A DNA stretch of 42,566 nucleotides from an uncultured Collinsella sp. (GTDB lineage Bacteria > Actinomycetota > Coriobacteriia > Coriobacteriales > Coriobacteriaceae). The stretch spans positions 1-42,566 of the forward strand of contig CABQLM010000007.1 in the NCBI GenBank assembly GCA_902465105.1. Direction: 5' to 3'. Numbering within the stretch: the first letter of the stretch is position 1; each line of letters opens with the position of its first letter. A program made the translations under genes and the position numbers. The notes beneath the pieces were generated by a model. The model was not told the DNA's origin, did not search any database, and saw only the letters and a program-made list of their open reading frames with translations. This document shows, in pieces, positions 32,951 through 40,396 of this stretch.

Positions 32951-32962
32951 TTAGGTACCTAA
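32951..32962. repeat. Palindrome TTAGGTACCTAA, copy 2
   Basis: Second copy of the 12-bp perfect palindrome (GTTAGGTACCTAA identical over 13 bp to 29455-29467), located 15 bp upstream of the jag start. The two copies bracket jag-rsmG-parA-parB. Confidence 0.5.
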
Positions 32963-32979
32963 ATAAGATTACTATCCCG

Positions 32980-33750
32980 TTACTTCTTCTTGTGCGGGCG
33001 CGGCTTCTTCTCGCGACGCGTGACCTCAACCTGCAGCGGGGCGTTCTTAAGACGCTCCTCCTCTTCGGCCTTAGCCTTCTCGATAACCTTCTGCGTCACA
33101 AAGATCTGCTGGATGACCTGCCAGGCAGAAGACACGTCGTAGTACAACAGAACACCAACGGGCAGGCTCCAACCCATCCAGAGCATCATAACGGTCATGA
33201 CGACGGCCATCATGCGCATGCTCTGGGCCTGCTGACCAGTCTGATTGCGCGACATATAGAGCTGCGGAATCAAGGTCAGGACAGCAAACAGAATCAGGCA
33301 AATCAGTGCGGGCAGTGCGACCATAAAGCCATCGGCAAAAGAGGCGCTCGGCGTGGTAGTCAGGTCGGGCAGGATGCTGAAGAACGAGAACGTACCCTCG
33401 TTAAAGTACTGCGGCAGATTGCGCAGAAGCGTAAACAGGGCAATAAGAACAGGCATCTGAATCAGAAGCGGCAAGCAGCCGGACAGCGGATTGAACTTGT
33501 TCTCGCTGTAGAACTTCTGCATTTCCTCGGCCTGACGCTGGGGATCGTCGGCGTAGCGCTCCTGGATCTCGAGCATCTTGGGCTGCAGCACCTGCATACG
33601 GGCCGTCGACTTGGTCGACTTGAGCATGAGCGGCGTCAGCAGCAGACGGATGATGACCACCAAGATAATGATGGACAGGCCCCAGTCGACCGCAAAGGTC
33701 TGGATGAGCTTGAGCAGCTCGAAAAGGATGTTAACAATCCAATCCCACAT
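32980..33750 (-). CDS. yidC: Membrane protein insertase YidC/OxaA
   Basis: The 256-residue protein inserts membrane proteins, alone or with Sec. It is the short Gram-positive type. TM1 region is near the N-terminus (WGLSIIILVVIIRLLLTPLM) and includes the conserved hydrophilic-groove Arg in IIRLLLTPL. A cytoplasmic amphipathic hairpin follows (LEIQERYADDPQRQAEEM), then PLSGCLPLLIQMPVLIALF and three more TM segments, ending in a basic tail (REKKPRPHKKK) suited to ribosome contact. No lipoprotein signal is seen. It is flanked by yidD and jag in the standard order. Confidence 0.96.
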   Translation of the reverse strand: MWDWIVNILFELLKLIQTFAVDWGLSIIILVVIIRLLLTPLMLKSTKSTARMQVLQPKMLEIQERYADDPQRQAEEMQKFYSENKFNPLSGCLPLLIQMPVLIALFTLLRNLPQYFNEGTFSFFSILPDLTTTPSASFADGFMVALPALICLILFAVLTLIPQLYMSRNQTGQQAQSMRMMAVVMTVMMLWMGWSLPVGVLLYYDVSSAWQVIQQIFVTQKVIEKAKAEEEERLKNAPLQVEVTRREKKPRPHKKK

Positions 33751-33779
33751 GTAAATTTTCCTCCGATAGCGAGTGCCCG

Positions 33780-34004
33780 CTAGGGCACAGGGTCATAACC
33801 GCCGACGTGCAGGGGATTGCAGCGAGCGATGCGCCTCACGGCAAGCCAGCAGCCTCTACAAACACCGTATTTCTCGATAGCCTGGACGGCGTAATGAGAA
33901 CACGTTGGATAATAAATGCAGGCGTCAGGCAATAAGGGCGAAATAACCTGTTGATATATGCGAATAGGAGCGATGGCAACACGTCGCAAAACGTGATTGC
34001 TCAT
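33780..34004 (-). CDS. yidD: Membrane protein insertion efficiency factor YidD
   Basis: A 74-residue protein with the family pattern IYQQVISPLLPDACIYYPTCSHYAVQAI and a C-terminal RCNPLHVGGYDPVP. It assists YidC-dependent insertion at the membrane. Its ATG overlaps the rnpA stop (ATGA) with GGGGAGGAG upstream. Confidence 0.96.
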   Translation of the reverse strand: MSNHVLRRVAIAPIRIYQQVISPLLPDACIYYPTCSHYAVQAIEKYGVCRGCWLAVRRIARCNPLHVGGYDPVP

Positions 34005-34339
34005 CGCTCCTCCCCGGCAACGCCGGCGCGTTTCACAAGCGAACGCAATGCCATGTTCATTTCCTCCGGCGACGAGATCCTCGTCTTGGGGGTCGCGAAC
34101 AAGATGATGTCATATCCCGCAACGGGAAATCCACAGCTGCGGGCGGCCTCGCGCATCACACGCTTAGATCGGTTGCGCACGACAGCACAACCGAGTCGTT
34201 TAGCACCAACGAAGGCGACCCTTCCGGAGTCGCCTTCGCCAACCGATTCACATATGGTCATTCGAATCAGAGGGTGATTGAAACGACGCCCCTGACTGAA
34301 CACATGCTCGAAATCTTGCCGAGACTTAATAGTCTTCAT
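34001..34339 (-). CDS. rnpA: Ribonuclease P protein component
   Basis: A 112-residue basic protein that binds RNase P RNA for 5' maturation of tRNAs. Typical segments are the N-terminal SRQDFEHVFSQGRRFNHPLIRM, the RNR-type motif AVVRNRSKRVMREAAR, and DIILFATPKT. It lies 20 bp downstream of rpmH and overlaps yidD by four bases. No strong ribosome site is visible, so translation may be coupled to rpmH. Confidence 0.96.
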   Translation of the reverse strand: MKTIKSRQDFEHVFSQGRRFNHPLIRMTICESVGEGDSGRVAFVGAKRLGCAVVRNRSKRVMREAARSCGFPVAGYDIILFATPKTRISSPEEMNMALRSLVKRAGVAGEER

Positions 34340-34359
34340 GCGAGATGTGTGTATCGCTG

Positions 34360-34494
34360 CTAGACAGTGAGACGCTTGCGGCCCTTGGCGCGACGACGGG
34401 CGAGCACGGCACGACCACCCTTGGTGGCCATACGGGCACGGAAGCCATGGGTCTTGGCACGCTTACGCTTATTAGGCTGATACGTACGCTTCAT
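34360..34494 (-). CDS. rpmH: 50S ribosomal protein L34
   Basis: Canonical 44-residue L34: [18 protein letters not shown] and the basic tail with [12 protein letters not shown]. The frame is open 20 codons further, but AGGAGG lies eight bases before the ATG at 34494 and decides the start. It heads the rpmH-rnpA-yidD-yidC-jag operon, transcribed away from the origin. Confidence 0.98.
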   Translation of the reverse strand: MKRTYQPNKRKRAKTHGFRARMATKGGRAVLARRRAKGRKRLTV

Positions 34495-34619
34495 CTTAAG
34501 TTCCTCCTGCTGCATTTCGAGTGTCCGCGGGGGCGCGGACGCAGATATAGACACGTGAGCTTGAAGATTGTAGGGAAATCAATGTTCAAATGTCAAGAAA
34601 TCAAAGGTAAAAGGTTGCG

Positions 34620-34839
34620 TAGTTCACACGGTTCCGCCATAAGCCGGATGAGTTTTTGAGTATGTCGCCAACTTTTCACGATATTTCACCGAGTTTTCAA
34701 CAGGTCATGTTGGCAATGTTGAGAACTTTTCGCCCGTTTTCCAAAGTTTTCAACAGGTTTTGAAAACTTGTCGAAAGATGAGAAACATTGCGCGGTGAGC
34801 TACTATTTATCCGAAACCTTTTGAAAGATTGCGAGCGGC
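34620..34839. other. oriC: oriC, left part (DnaA-box-like cluster)
   Basis: The gap between the divergent rpmH and ATPase-gene starts has no gene. It carries two exact copies of AGTTTTCAACAGGT (34692-34705, 34745-34758), each containing the DnaA-box-like TTTTCAACA. There are also degenerate versions TTTTCCAAA (34737-34745), TTTTCACGA near 34673 and TTATCCGAA (34807-34815), and GAAAACTTGTCGAAA (34762-34776), which recurs after dnaA. A TACTAT box at 34801-34806 may be the -10 of the downstream gene. The origin role is inferred from position and sites. Confidence 0.7.
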
Positions 34840-36216
34840 ATGTCTGACGACTTTTACACCATGGTCGATTCCGGTGACCCGGCACCCGACAACGAGCATA
34901 TCAACGGCGTGCGCGAAGAGCGCAAAGAGGGCGAGCTGGCATCAAAACGGGCACCGAAAACCATGTACGCGGCGCGCATCGCCGTCTATGACGACATGCT
35001 TTCGACCCCGCGCGTGATCGTCATCGAGCCGCAGGACATCCGCACGTATCTGGAAGAAACGACCAACACCGTCTATCAGTGTATGAAAGAGCAGGGCGGA
35101 CACATCTCGCTCATGGTTATCCGCGAGATAGTCGAAAACTTTATCCATGCCCACTTTGCCGAGCCCATCATCTCGATCCTGGACGGCGGCGATACCATAC
35201 GATTCGCAGACCAGGGGCCGGGAATCGACGACAAGGAGCGCGCCTTCGACTTTGGCGTGACCAGCGCAAACAGCAAGATGAAGCGGTACATACGCGGCAC
35301 CGGGGCAGGCTTTCCCATGGTGCAGGAATACTTGGAAAACGCCGGAGGCGCGGTGTCCATCGAAGACAACATGGGCAACGGCACCGTCGTCACGGTGAGC
35401 CTCGACCCCAAGCGCGTGCAGGAAATTGAGCACGCGGGCGGGCGCGGGGCGGCCGTGCGCCCCGAGGCCGAGCAGCCGGAATACCCCCTGCCGGGTGCAT
35501 TTCCACAGCAAGCAATGCTGGCTCCGCAACAATCCATGGCCGCGCCCCCGCTGCAGCAGCCTATGGTATCGCAGCAGATACAGCAACCCGGCATGCCGCC
35601 TATGCAAGACCCCCAGCCCACGGGACAGACGACAACTCAAGGCTCGGCCGAGTCCATGCTCTCGGCCGATCCGGATGCAGCCGCGATGCAGCAGGTAACA
35701 GGCATGCAAGGCGCTCAACAGATGGGCTTCCAGCCATACCCGCAGGGATATCCGGGACAATACATGCCGCAGCAGGGATATCCCCAGCAATACATGCAGC
35801 AGTATCCCCAGGGTTATCAGCAGCCGTATCAGCAGATGCTGCAGCCGTACAATCCCTGGCCCCAGCAGATGCCGCCGCAGCCATACCAACAGTGGCCGCA
35901 AAGTTTTCAACAACAGATGCCGCCCATGCAGAGTTCTCAACAACCAGCAGCTCAAATGATGTATCCTAATGCGGCAAATCAATACGCACAGCCGCAACCG
36001 GACGTTTTTGTGAGCGAGCGCGGCAACGCGGCGCTTGGATATCTGGCTCAAAACCAAGAGTGTGGCGCCACCGACCTGGCGCGAGCATTTGGAAACTCCG
36101 CACCCACGTGGTCACGCACGCTCAATGACTTGGCGCAGGCCGGCTTGGTAATCAAACACGGTCAGAAATACCATCTGACCGAACTCGGCAGCGCTCGCGT
36201 GCGTGCCCAAAGTTAA
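34840..36216 (+). CDS. Origin-located GHKL-ATPase / Gln-Pro-Met-rich / winged-helix protein of unknown function
   Basis: A 458-residue protein directly upstream of dnaA. Residues about 60-190 form a GHKL (histidine-kinase-like) ATPase: N box REIVENFIHAHF (Asn100), G1 box DQGPGID (from 124), G2 box RGTGAGFPMVQEYLENAGG (from 152) and GNGTVVTVSL. No HisKA domain or receiver is present. Residues about 215-385 are a low-complexity Gln/Pro/Met/Tyr-rich segment with PQGYPxQYMPQQGYPQQ-type repeats. Residues about 386-458 look like a winged helix (NAALGYLAQNQECGATDLARAF, then TWSRTLNDLAQAGLVIKHG). dnaA starts 15 bp later, so the two are co-transcribed. The role is unknown; its place suggests control of initiation or dnaA expression. 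The ribosome site is weak (GAGCGG). Confidence 0.85.
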   Translation: MSDDFYTMVDSGDPAPDNEHINGVREERKEGELASKRAPKTMYAARIAVYDDMLSTPRVIVIEPQDIRTYLEETTNTVYQCMKEQGGHISLMVIREIVENFIHAHFAEPIISILDGGDTIRFADQGPGIDDKERAFDFGVTSANSKMKRYIRGTGAGFPMVQEYLENAGGAVSIEDNMGNGTVVTVSLDPKRVQEIEHAGGRGAAVRPEAEQPEYPLPGAFPQQAMLAPQQSMAAPPLQQPMVSQQIQQPGMPPMQDPQPTGQTTTQGSAESMLSADPDAAAMQQVTGMQGAQQMGFQPYPQGYPGQYMPQQGYPQQYMQQYPQGYQQPYQQMLQPYNPWPQQMPPQPYQQWPQSFQQQMPPMQSSQQPAAQMMYPNAANQYAQPQPDVFVSERGNAALGYLAQNQECGATDLARAFGNSAPTWSRTLNDLAQAGLVIKHGQKYHLTELGSARVRAQS

Positions 36217-36231
36217 GGAACGGGAGAGACA

Positions 36232-37938
36232 GTGGACGAGGAAGCAAGCATCATCCTGGAGGATGCCATCGCCTTTTGCCAGCGCGACGGCCAAGATGCA
36301 CGCCTCATCAACATGCTGGGGCAATCGCGAGCCATAAGCTTGACCGAGGACACCTTGACCATCGAGGCACCGTCGCGCTTTGCCATTGCGCAGCTCAAAA
36401 AGCATCAGCCGACTATCGAGCACTATCTAGAAGAGATTGCCTTTGCGCCGATCGCACTCAACATCGTGGCACCGCAGGGCTCCGCGGCAGATAATGCCGC
36501 GCCCGCAGCGCCCGTCGTCTCCCCGACGGCGCACGTCGCCGCCCCCATGCCGGCCCCCGAGCCCCAAATTGGCGATGTTTCCCGTGAAACCATGCCCACC
36601 GCCCCCACATCGGTGGCCCCCTCGCCCGGCGCCACGCATATGCCCATCGCGCATGACATAACGCCGGGCGAGGATTCGGGCATCGCAATCAAAAACACAC
36701 TTTCGGCCGATGATTTCCGCCGCATGATGAACCGGATGAAAGGCGGGGCGTCTGCAAAGAGCGCAAAACCCGCCTCGGCACCGCCTACGAGCACTCCGAC
36801 GGCGACGGCTCCGATCGAGCAGAACACCGATGGCGCGCCCCTCGCGGCCAACTCGAAATTCACCTTTGAAAACTTTGTCTATGGCCCCGAAAACAGTCAC
36901 GCCTATCGTTCGGCGCTCAAGTTCGCCGCGCTCGCGGACGAACGCGGTACGTGCACGTCTCTATTCATCTATGGCAAATCGGGGCTGGGCAAAACCCACC
37001 TGCTGCTCGCCATCAAAAACGAGCTCGCCGAAAAGTCGCCCGAGATCAAAGTGAAGTACGCCAATTCTCAAGCATACCTCGATGACCTGATGACGGAGTT
37101 TGACCGCCAAAAGAAGAGCAACGCCCCCATCATGCAGTCATACCACGGCGTGGACGTGCTCATCATCGATGACATCCAAAACATCATCGGCAAGCGCGCG
37201 AGCGTAGATTACTTCTTCCAACTCATGGACGAGTTTATCCGCAACAACAAAAAAGTCGTCATCGCAGCCGATCGCGCGCCCAAAGACCTAAACATGGACG
37301 AGCGCCTGACCAGCCGCTTTAACGCCGGCATGCTCTGCTTGGTGGCAGAACCCAGCTACGAGATGAAATACAAGATCTTGCAGCGCTACTACGAGAACAC
37401 GATAGCCGCCGCGCCCGAGGCGGGTAATGACTCGCTGCTGTCAGCCTACGGCGGTGACGGCGGACATCTGACCGACGAACACTTTAAGCACATGGCGGAG
37501 GTGTCAGGCACCAACATCCGTGAGCTCGAGAGCTTCTGCGAACGTTGCGCCGGCGAGGCGGGAGACCGTGAGCGTGAGGGTGGCGAGCTCAGTTTCGACG
37601 ATATCGACACCATCGCAAGCCAGTACTTCGACACGTCGGCCAAAAAGATCAACGTGCAGACGGTCCAGTCCGTCATCGAGGAGCAGTACGGCGTGACACA
37701 CGAGGAGCTCATCGGACCGCGCCGCAATGCCAATATAGCCAAAGCGCGCCATATCGCCATCTATCTGGCCATCGAGATGTGCGAGATGACAACCACGGCC
37801 GTGGGTGCGGAGTTTGGCAACCGCAACCACTCAACCGTCAGCACGAGCTACAAAAAGGTCCAGAAAATGATTCAGGAAGATCGCACCGTAACCGAGGATC
37901 TCAAATCGCTGCGAGATAAAATTACACTGCGCTCGTAG
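36232..37938 (+). CDS. dnaA: Chromosomal replication initiator protein DnaA
   Basis: The 568-residue initiator has all four domains. Domain I (1-80) is divergent and has no Trp, but the LTIEAPSRFAIAQLKKHQPTI segment is recognisable. Domain II (about 80-205) is a long Pro/Ala-rich linker. Domain III has FTFENFVYG, Walker A GKSGLGKTH (about 248), Walker B DVLIIDDIQNI and the sensor ERLTSRFNAGM. Domain IV has IGPRRNANIAKARHIAIYLA and the DNA-binding signature GAEFGNRNHSTVSTSYKKV. A GTG start follows GGGAGAG. A parS-like 16-mer lies in the domain II codons (DVSRETMP). The ATPase gene precedes it and dnaN follows after the oriC gap. Confidence 0.97.
   Translation: MDEEASIILEDAIAFCQRDGQDARLINMLGQSRAISLTEDTLTIEAPSRFAIAQLKKHQPTIEHYLEEIAFAPIALNIVAPQGSAADNAAPAAPVVSPTAHVAAPMPAPEPQIGDVSRETMPTAPTSVAPSPGATHMPIAHDITPGEDSGIAIKNTLSADDFRRMMNRMKGGASAKSAKPASAPPTSTPTATAPIEQNTDGAPLAANSKFTFENFVYGPENSHAYRSALKFAALADERGTCTSLFIYGKSGLGKTHLLLAIKNELAEKSPEIKVKYANSQAYLDDLMTEFDRQKKSNAPIMQSYHGVDVLIIDDIQNIIGKRASVDYFFQLMDEFIRNNKKVVIAADRAPKDLNMDERLTSRFNAGMLCLVAEPSYEMKYKILQRYYENTIAAAPEAGNDSLLSAYGGDGGHLTDEHFKHMAEVSGTNIRELESFCERCAGEAGDREREGGELSFDDIDTIASQYFDTSAKKINVQTVQSVIEEQYGVTHEELIGPRRNANIAKARHIAIYLAIEMCEMTTTAVGAEFGNRNHSTVSTSYKKVQKMIQEDRTVTEDLKSLRDKITLRS
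36576..36591. other. parS-like site within dnaA
   Basis: TGTTTCCCGTGAAACC differs from the parS consensus at two of 16 bases (one within the 14-base core). It is read in frame as Val-Ser-Arg-Glu-Thr in the linker domain, where protein constraint is low. Confidence 0.55.
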
Positions 37939-38176
37939 GGAAATAGAGACATCTGTTGAAAACTTGTCGAAACACAGGACATAACATGTCTAAAACTCGC
38001 CCCTCGACGATGAAAAGTTTTCCGCAGGTTTTGAACGTGGAAAACACAACCGGTTGCGCACAGGGTGCTGTCGATTCTCTTTTTAGGCTTGACCAGCGGC
38101 TTTTGAAGTAATCAACAGTTTCGTCAGTACTATTACTATTATTAAGATATTTATATCTAAGGAAAGGTATTAAAAG
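37939..38176. other. oriC: oriC, right part (DnaA boxes, AT-rich unwinding region)
   Basis: The dnaA-dnaN gap holds a reverse TTTTCAACA (37954-37962), GAAAACTTGTCGAAA (37958-37972, identical to 34762-34776), TTTTCCGCA (38018-38026) and reverse TTTTCCACG (38036-38044). TAATCAACA is at 38109-38117, followed by an A/T-rich stretch 38120-38160. The latter contains five consecutive TAA/TAG triplets on the minus strand (38130-38144). This box-then-trio order with an AT-rich tail is what is known for the B. subtilis dnaA-dnaN unwinding region. Confidence 0.78.
38130..38144 (-). other. DnaA-trio array (putative unwinding element)
   Basis: The minus strand reads TAATAATAGTAATAG, five uninterrupted TAA/TAG triplets, equal to 3'-[A/G]AT-5' repeats. 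A degenerate sixth (TAC) follows. A DnaA-box-like sequence (TAATCAACA) lies 12 bp away on the expected side. Confidence 0.65.
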
Positions 38177-39280
38177 ATGAAGTTCACCGTCAGCCAAAGC
38201 TCGCTCACGCAAGCCATCGGCGTCGTTATGAAAGGCGTCGCTTCGGCATCCACCCTTCCCATCCTGTCGGGCGTGCTCGTTAAGGCGCAGGACGGCATCT
38301 TGGAATTCCAAACCTCAAATTACACCATCTCGATTCGCCATCGCATTGCCGCGCACGTCGAGGAAGAGGGCGAGATGGTGATCCCTTGCAAGATGCTCTC
38401 CAACATCACCAAGACCCTTCCCGATGCCCCGGTTTCCTTTGAGCTGTCGGAACGCCAGGTACTGATTGGATGCGAGAAGAGTTCCTTCCGTCTCAACACG
38501 CTCGACGCCAACGACTTCCCCGAGTTTCCGGCCTATGCTATCGAGAGTGCCGTGGAGCTTCCGACCGACATCCTGTCCGAGATGGTCGGCCGCGTGTGGC
38601 GCGTCACGTCGACCGATAAGGCTCGCCCCATCCTGGGCGGCGTGCATATGAAAGTCGAGAACAACACCGTGCGCCTGGTGGCAACCGATTCCTTCCGCCT
38701 CGCCGTGTGCGACACCCAGGTCGAGACCTCGACGCTCGAGGGCTCTTTTGAGCTCAACGTTCCGGCCGATGCCTTCAACGACGCCCTGAGCATCATGGCC
38801 AGCCAGGCGACTATCATGATCGGCGCTACCGACACTCAGGTTGTCTTTGAGGCCGGCAACACCACTTACGTGTCGCGCCGCATCGAGGGCGTGTATCCCA
38901 ACTACAAGCAGCTCATTCCCGATTCATGTGTGACGAGCGTCAAGATCGACGTGGCGGCTTTCAATGCCGCTCTCAAGCGCGTGGCGGTCATCGCAAGTGC
39001 CAACCCCGCCGTCAAGTTCGAGATCGATGTCGAGAACGGCCAGATGGGCCTGTCCTCCATCTCCAACGACCAGGACCTGGCACAGGAGACGATCGATGTC
39101 GAGGCCGAGGGCGAGTCGGGCACTATCGCCTTTAACTACCACTACATCTTTGGCTGTCTCAACGCCCTGTCCAAGGAGAAGGAGATCACGCTGGAGCTCA
39201 AGAGCTACTCACGGGCCGGCATCTTTAAGTCCTACGACAAAATCAACTATCTGTACCTAGTCATGCCGGTGCGCATCTAG
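38177..39280 (+). CDS. dnaN: DNA polymerase III beta sliding clamp
   Basis: The 367-residue clamp tethers polymerase to DNA. Three similar domains are visible, with MKFTVSQSSLTQAIGVVMKGV at the start, LPILSGVLVKAQDG, the central PILGGVHMKVENNTVRLVATDSFRLAV, and the C-terminal ALSKEKEITLELKS ... YLYLVMPVRI. AAGGAAAGG precedes the ATG. recF starts ten bases after the stop. Confidence 0.98.
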   Translation: MKFTVSQSSLTQAIGVVMKGVASASTLPILSGVLVKAQDGILEFQTSNYTISIRHRIAAHVEEEGEMVIPCKMLSNITKTLPDAPVSFELSERQVLIGCEKSSFRLNTLDANDFPEFPAYAIESAVELPTDILSEMVGRVWRVTSTDKARPILGGVHMKVENNTVRLVATDSFRLAVCDTQVETSTLEGSFELNVPADAFNDALSIMASQATIMIGATDTQVVFEAGNTTYVSRRIEGVYPNYKQLIPDSCVTSVKIDVAAFNAALKRVAVIASANPAVKFEIDVENGQMGLSSISNDQDLAQETIDVEAEGESGTIAFNYHYIFGCLNALSKEKEITLELKSYSRAGIFKSYDKINYLYLVMPVRI

Positions 39281-39289
39281 CGGCGCCCT

Positions 39290-40396
39290 ATGGCCATGTT
39301 CGCCCGCGATCTTTCCGTCGCGCGCTACCGTAGTTTCGATAACTACCGTCTTGCCTTGGACAAGGGCGTGACGGTGCTCGCGGGGCCCAACGCGGCGGGA
39401 AAGACCAACCTCATAGAGGCGCTGCAGCTGCTAACGAGTGGAGCCTCGTTTAGGCACCCCACTGCCGTCGAGCTTGTGCACGACGGCACAGGTTTGTGCA
39501 AGGCCGAGCTTAGGCTCGAGGGCGATGGCCGCGTGCTAGACATGGGTCTACGCGTGGAGGACGGCAAGCGTTCGTTTAGCCGCAACGGCAAGCGGTGTGC
39601 CGCCTCTGGCGTGCGCGGCGTGCTGCCGAGTGTTTTGTTCTGCCCCGATCATCTGGATATGGTCAAGCGCGGTGCCAGCGTGCGTCGCACCGCACTCGAC
39701 GACTTTGGCGTGCAGCTGAGCGCCCGCTATGCCGATCTGGCAAGCGCCTATGGCCGCTGCGTGACGCAGCGCAACGCTCTGCTCAAAGAGACGTGGTGCT
39801 GTCGCGAGATGCTCGGTGCGTGGAATGAGTCGATTGCCCGCGCCGGATCGGCCCTGCTGGTGCACCGCTTGGCCTTGCTCGATCGCTTGGCCGCCCACGT
39901 GCGCGATGCCTACGGACTGGTTGCGTCCGGGGAGGCGGCCGATGTGGCCTATGCGTCCACACTGGGGGAGCTGCCCCAGACCGATGACCGCGAGGAGCTG
40001 AGGGGTTGGGCATACGAGCGCATGCTCACGGCGCTCGATGAGCGCGCCGATGAGGAGATACGCCGCGGCGTGACGCTCGTCGGCCCGCATCGCGATGAGA
40101 TTGAGTTTTCGGTCGCCGGCCGCTCGGCCCGCTCTTTCGCCAGCCAGGGTCAGCAGCGTACGCTGGTGCTGGCTTGGAAAGTGGCCGAGGTGGCCGTCGC
40201 CCGCGATATTCTGGGTACCGCCCCACTGTTGCTTTTGGATGACGTGATGAGCGAGCTCGACGGCGATCGCCGCGGAGCCTTTCTGCAATTGATCGGCGAT
40301 GACATCCAGACGGTCATAACCACCACCAACCTGGGGTACTTTACTGATGACCTGCTTGATCGAGCCAAGGTGGTGAGCATGGGTGAGGCGTGCTAA
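39290..40396 (+). CDS. recF: DNA replication and repair protein RecF
   Basis: RecF, an SMC-like ATPase, loads RecA at gaps with RecOR. The 368-residue protein shows Walker A AGPNAAGKTNLIEALQLL, the signature region RSFASQGQQRTLVLAWKVAE, and Walker B/D-loop LLLLDDVMSELDGDRR. VTLVGPHRDEIEF is also typical. An alternative ATG lies two codons downstream at 39296; no clear ribosome site is visible, which suggests coupling to dnaN. It overlaps the next gene by 14 bp. Confidence 0.96.
   Translation: MAMFARDLSVARYRSFDNYRLALDKGVTVLAGPNAAGKTNLIEALQLLTSGASFRHPTAVELVHDGTGLCKAELRLEGDGRVLDMGLRVEDGKRSFSRNGKRCAASGVRGVLPSVLFCPDHLDMVKRGASVRRTALDDFGVQLSARYADLASAYGRCVTQRNALLKETWCCREMLGAWNESIARAGSALLVHRLALLDRLAAHVRDAYGLVASGEAADVAYASTLGELPQTDDREELRGWAYERMLTALDERADEEIRRGVTLVGPHRDEIEFSVAGRSARSFASQGQQRTLVLAWKVAEVAVARDILGTAPLLLLDDVMSELDGDRRGAFLQLIGDDIQTVITTTNLGYFTDDLLDRAKVVSMGEAC

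Noticed and set aside
34942..36057. 371-codon minus-strand open frame inside the origin region
   Set aside because: Antisense to the ATPase gene; its Leu/Arg/His-rich product reflects the Gln/Pro-rich codons on plus.
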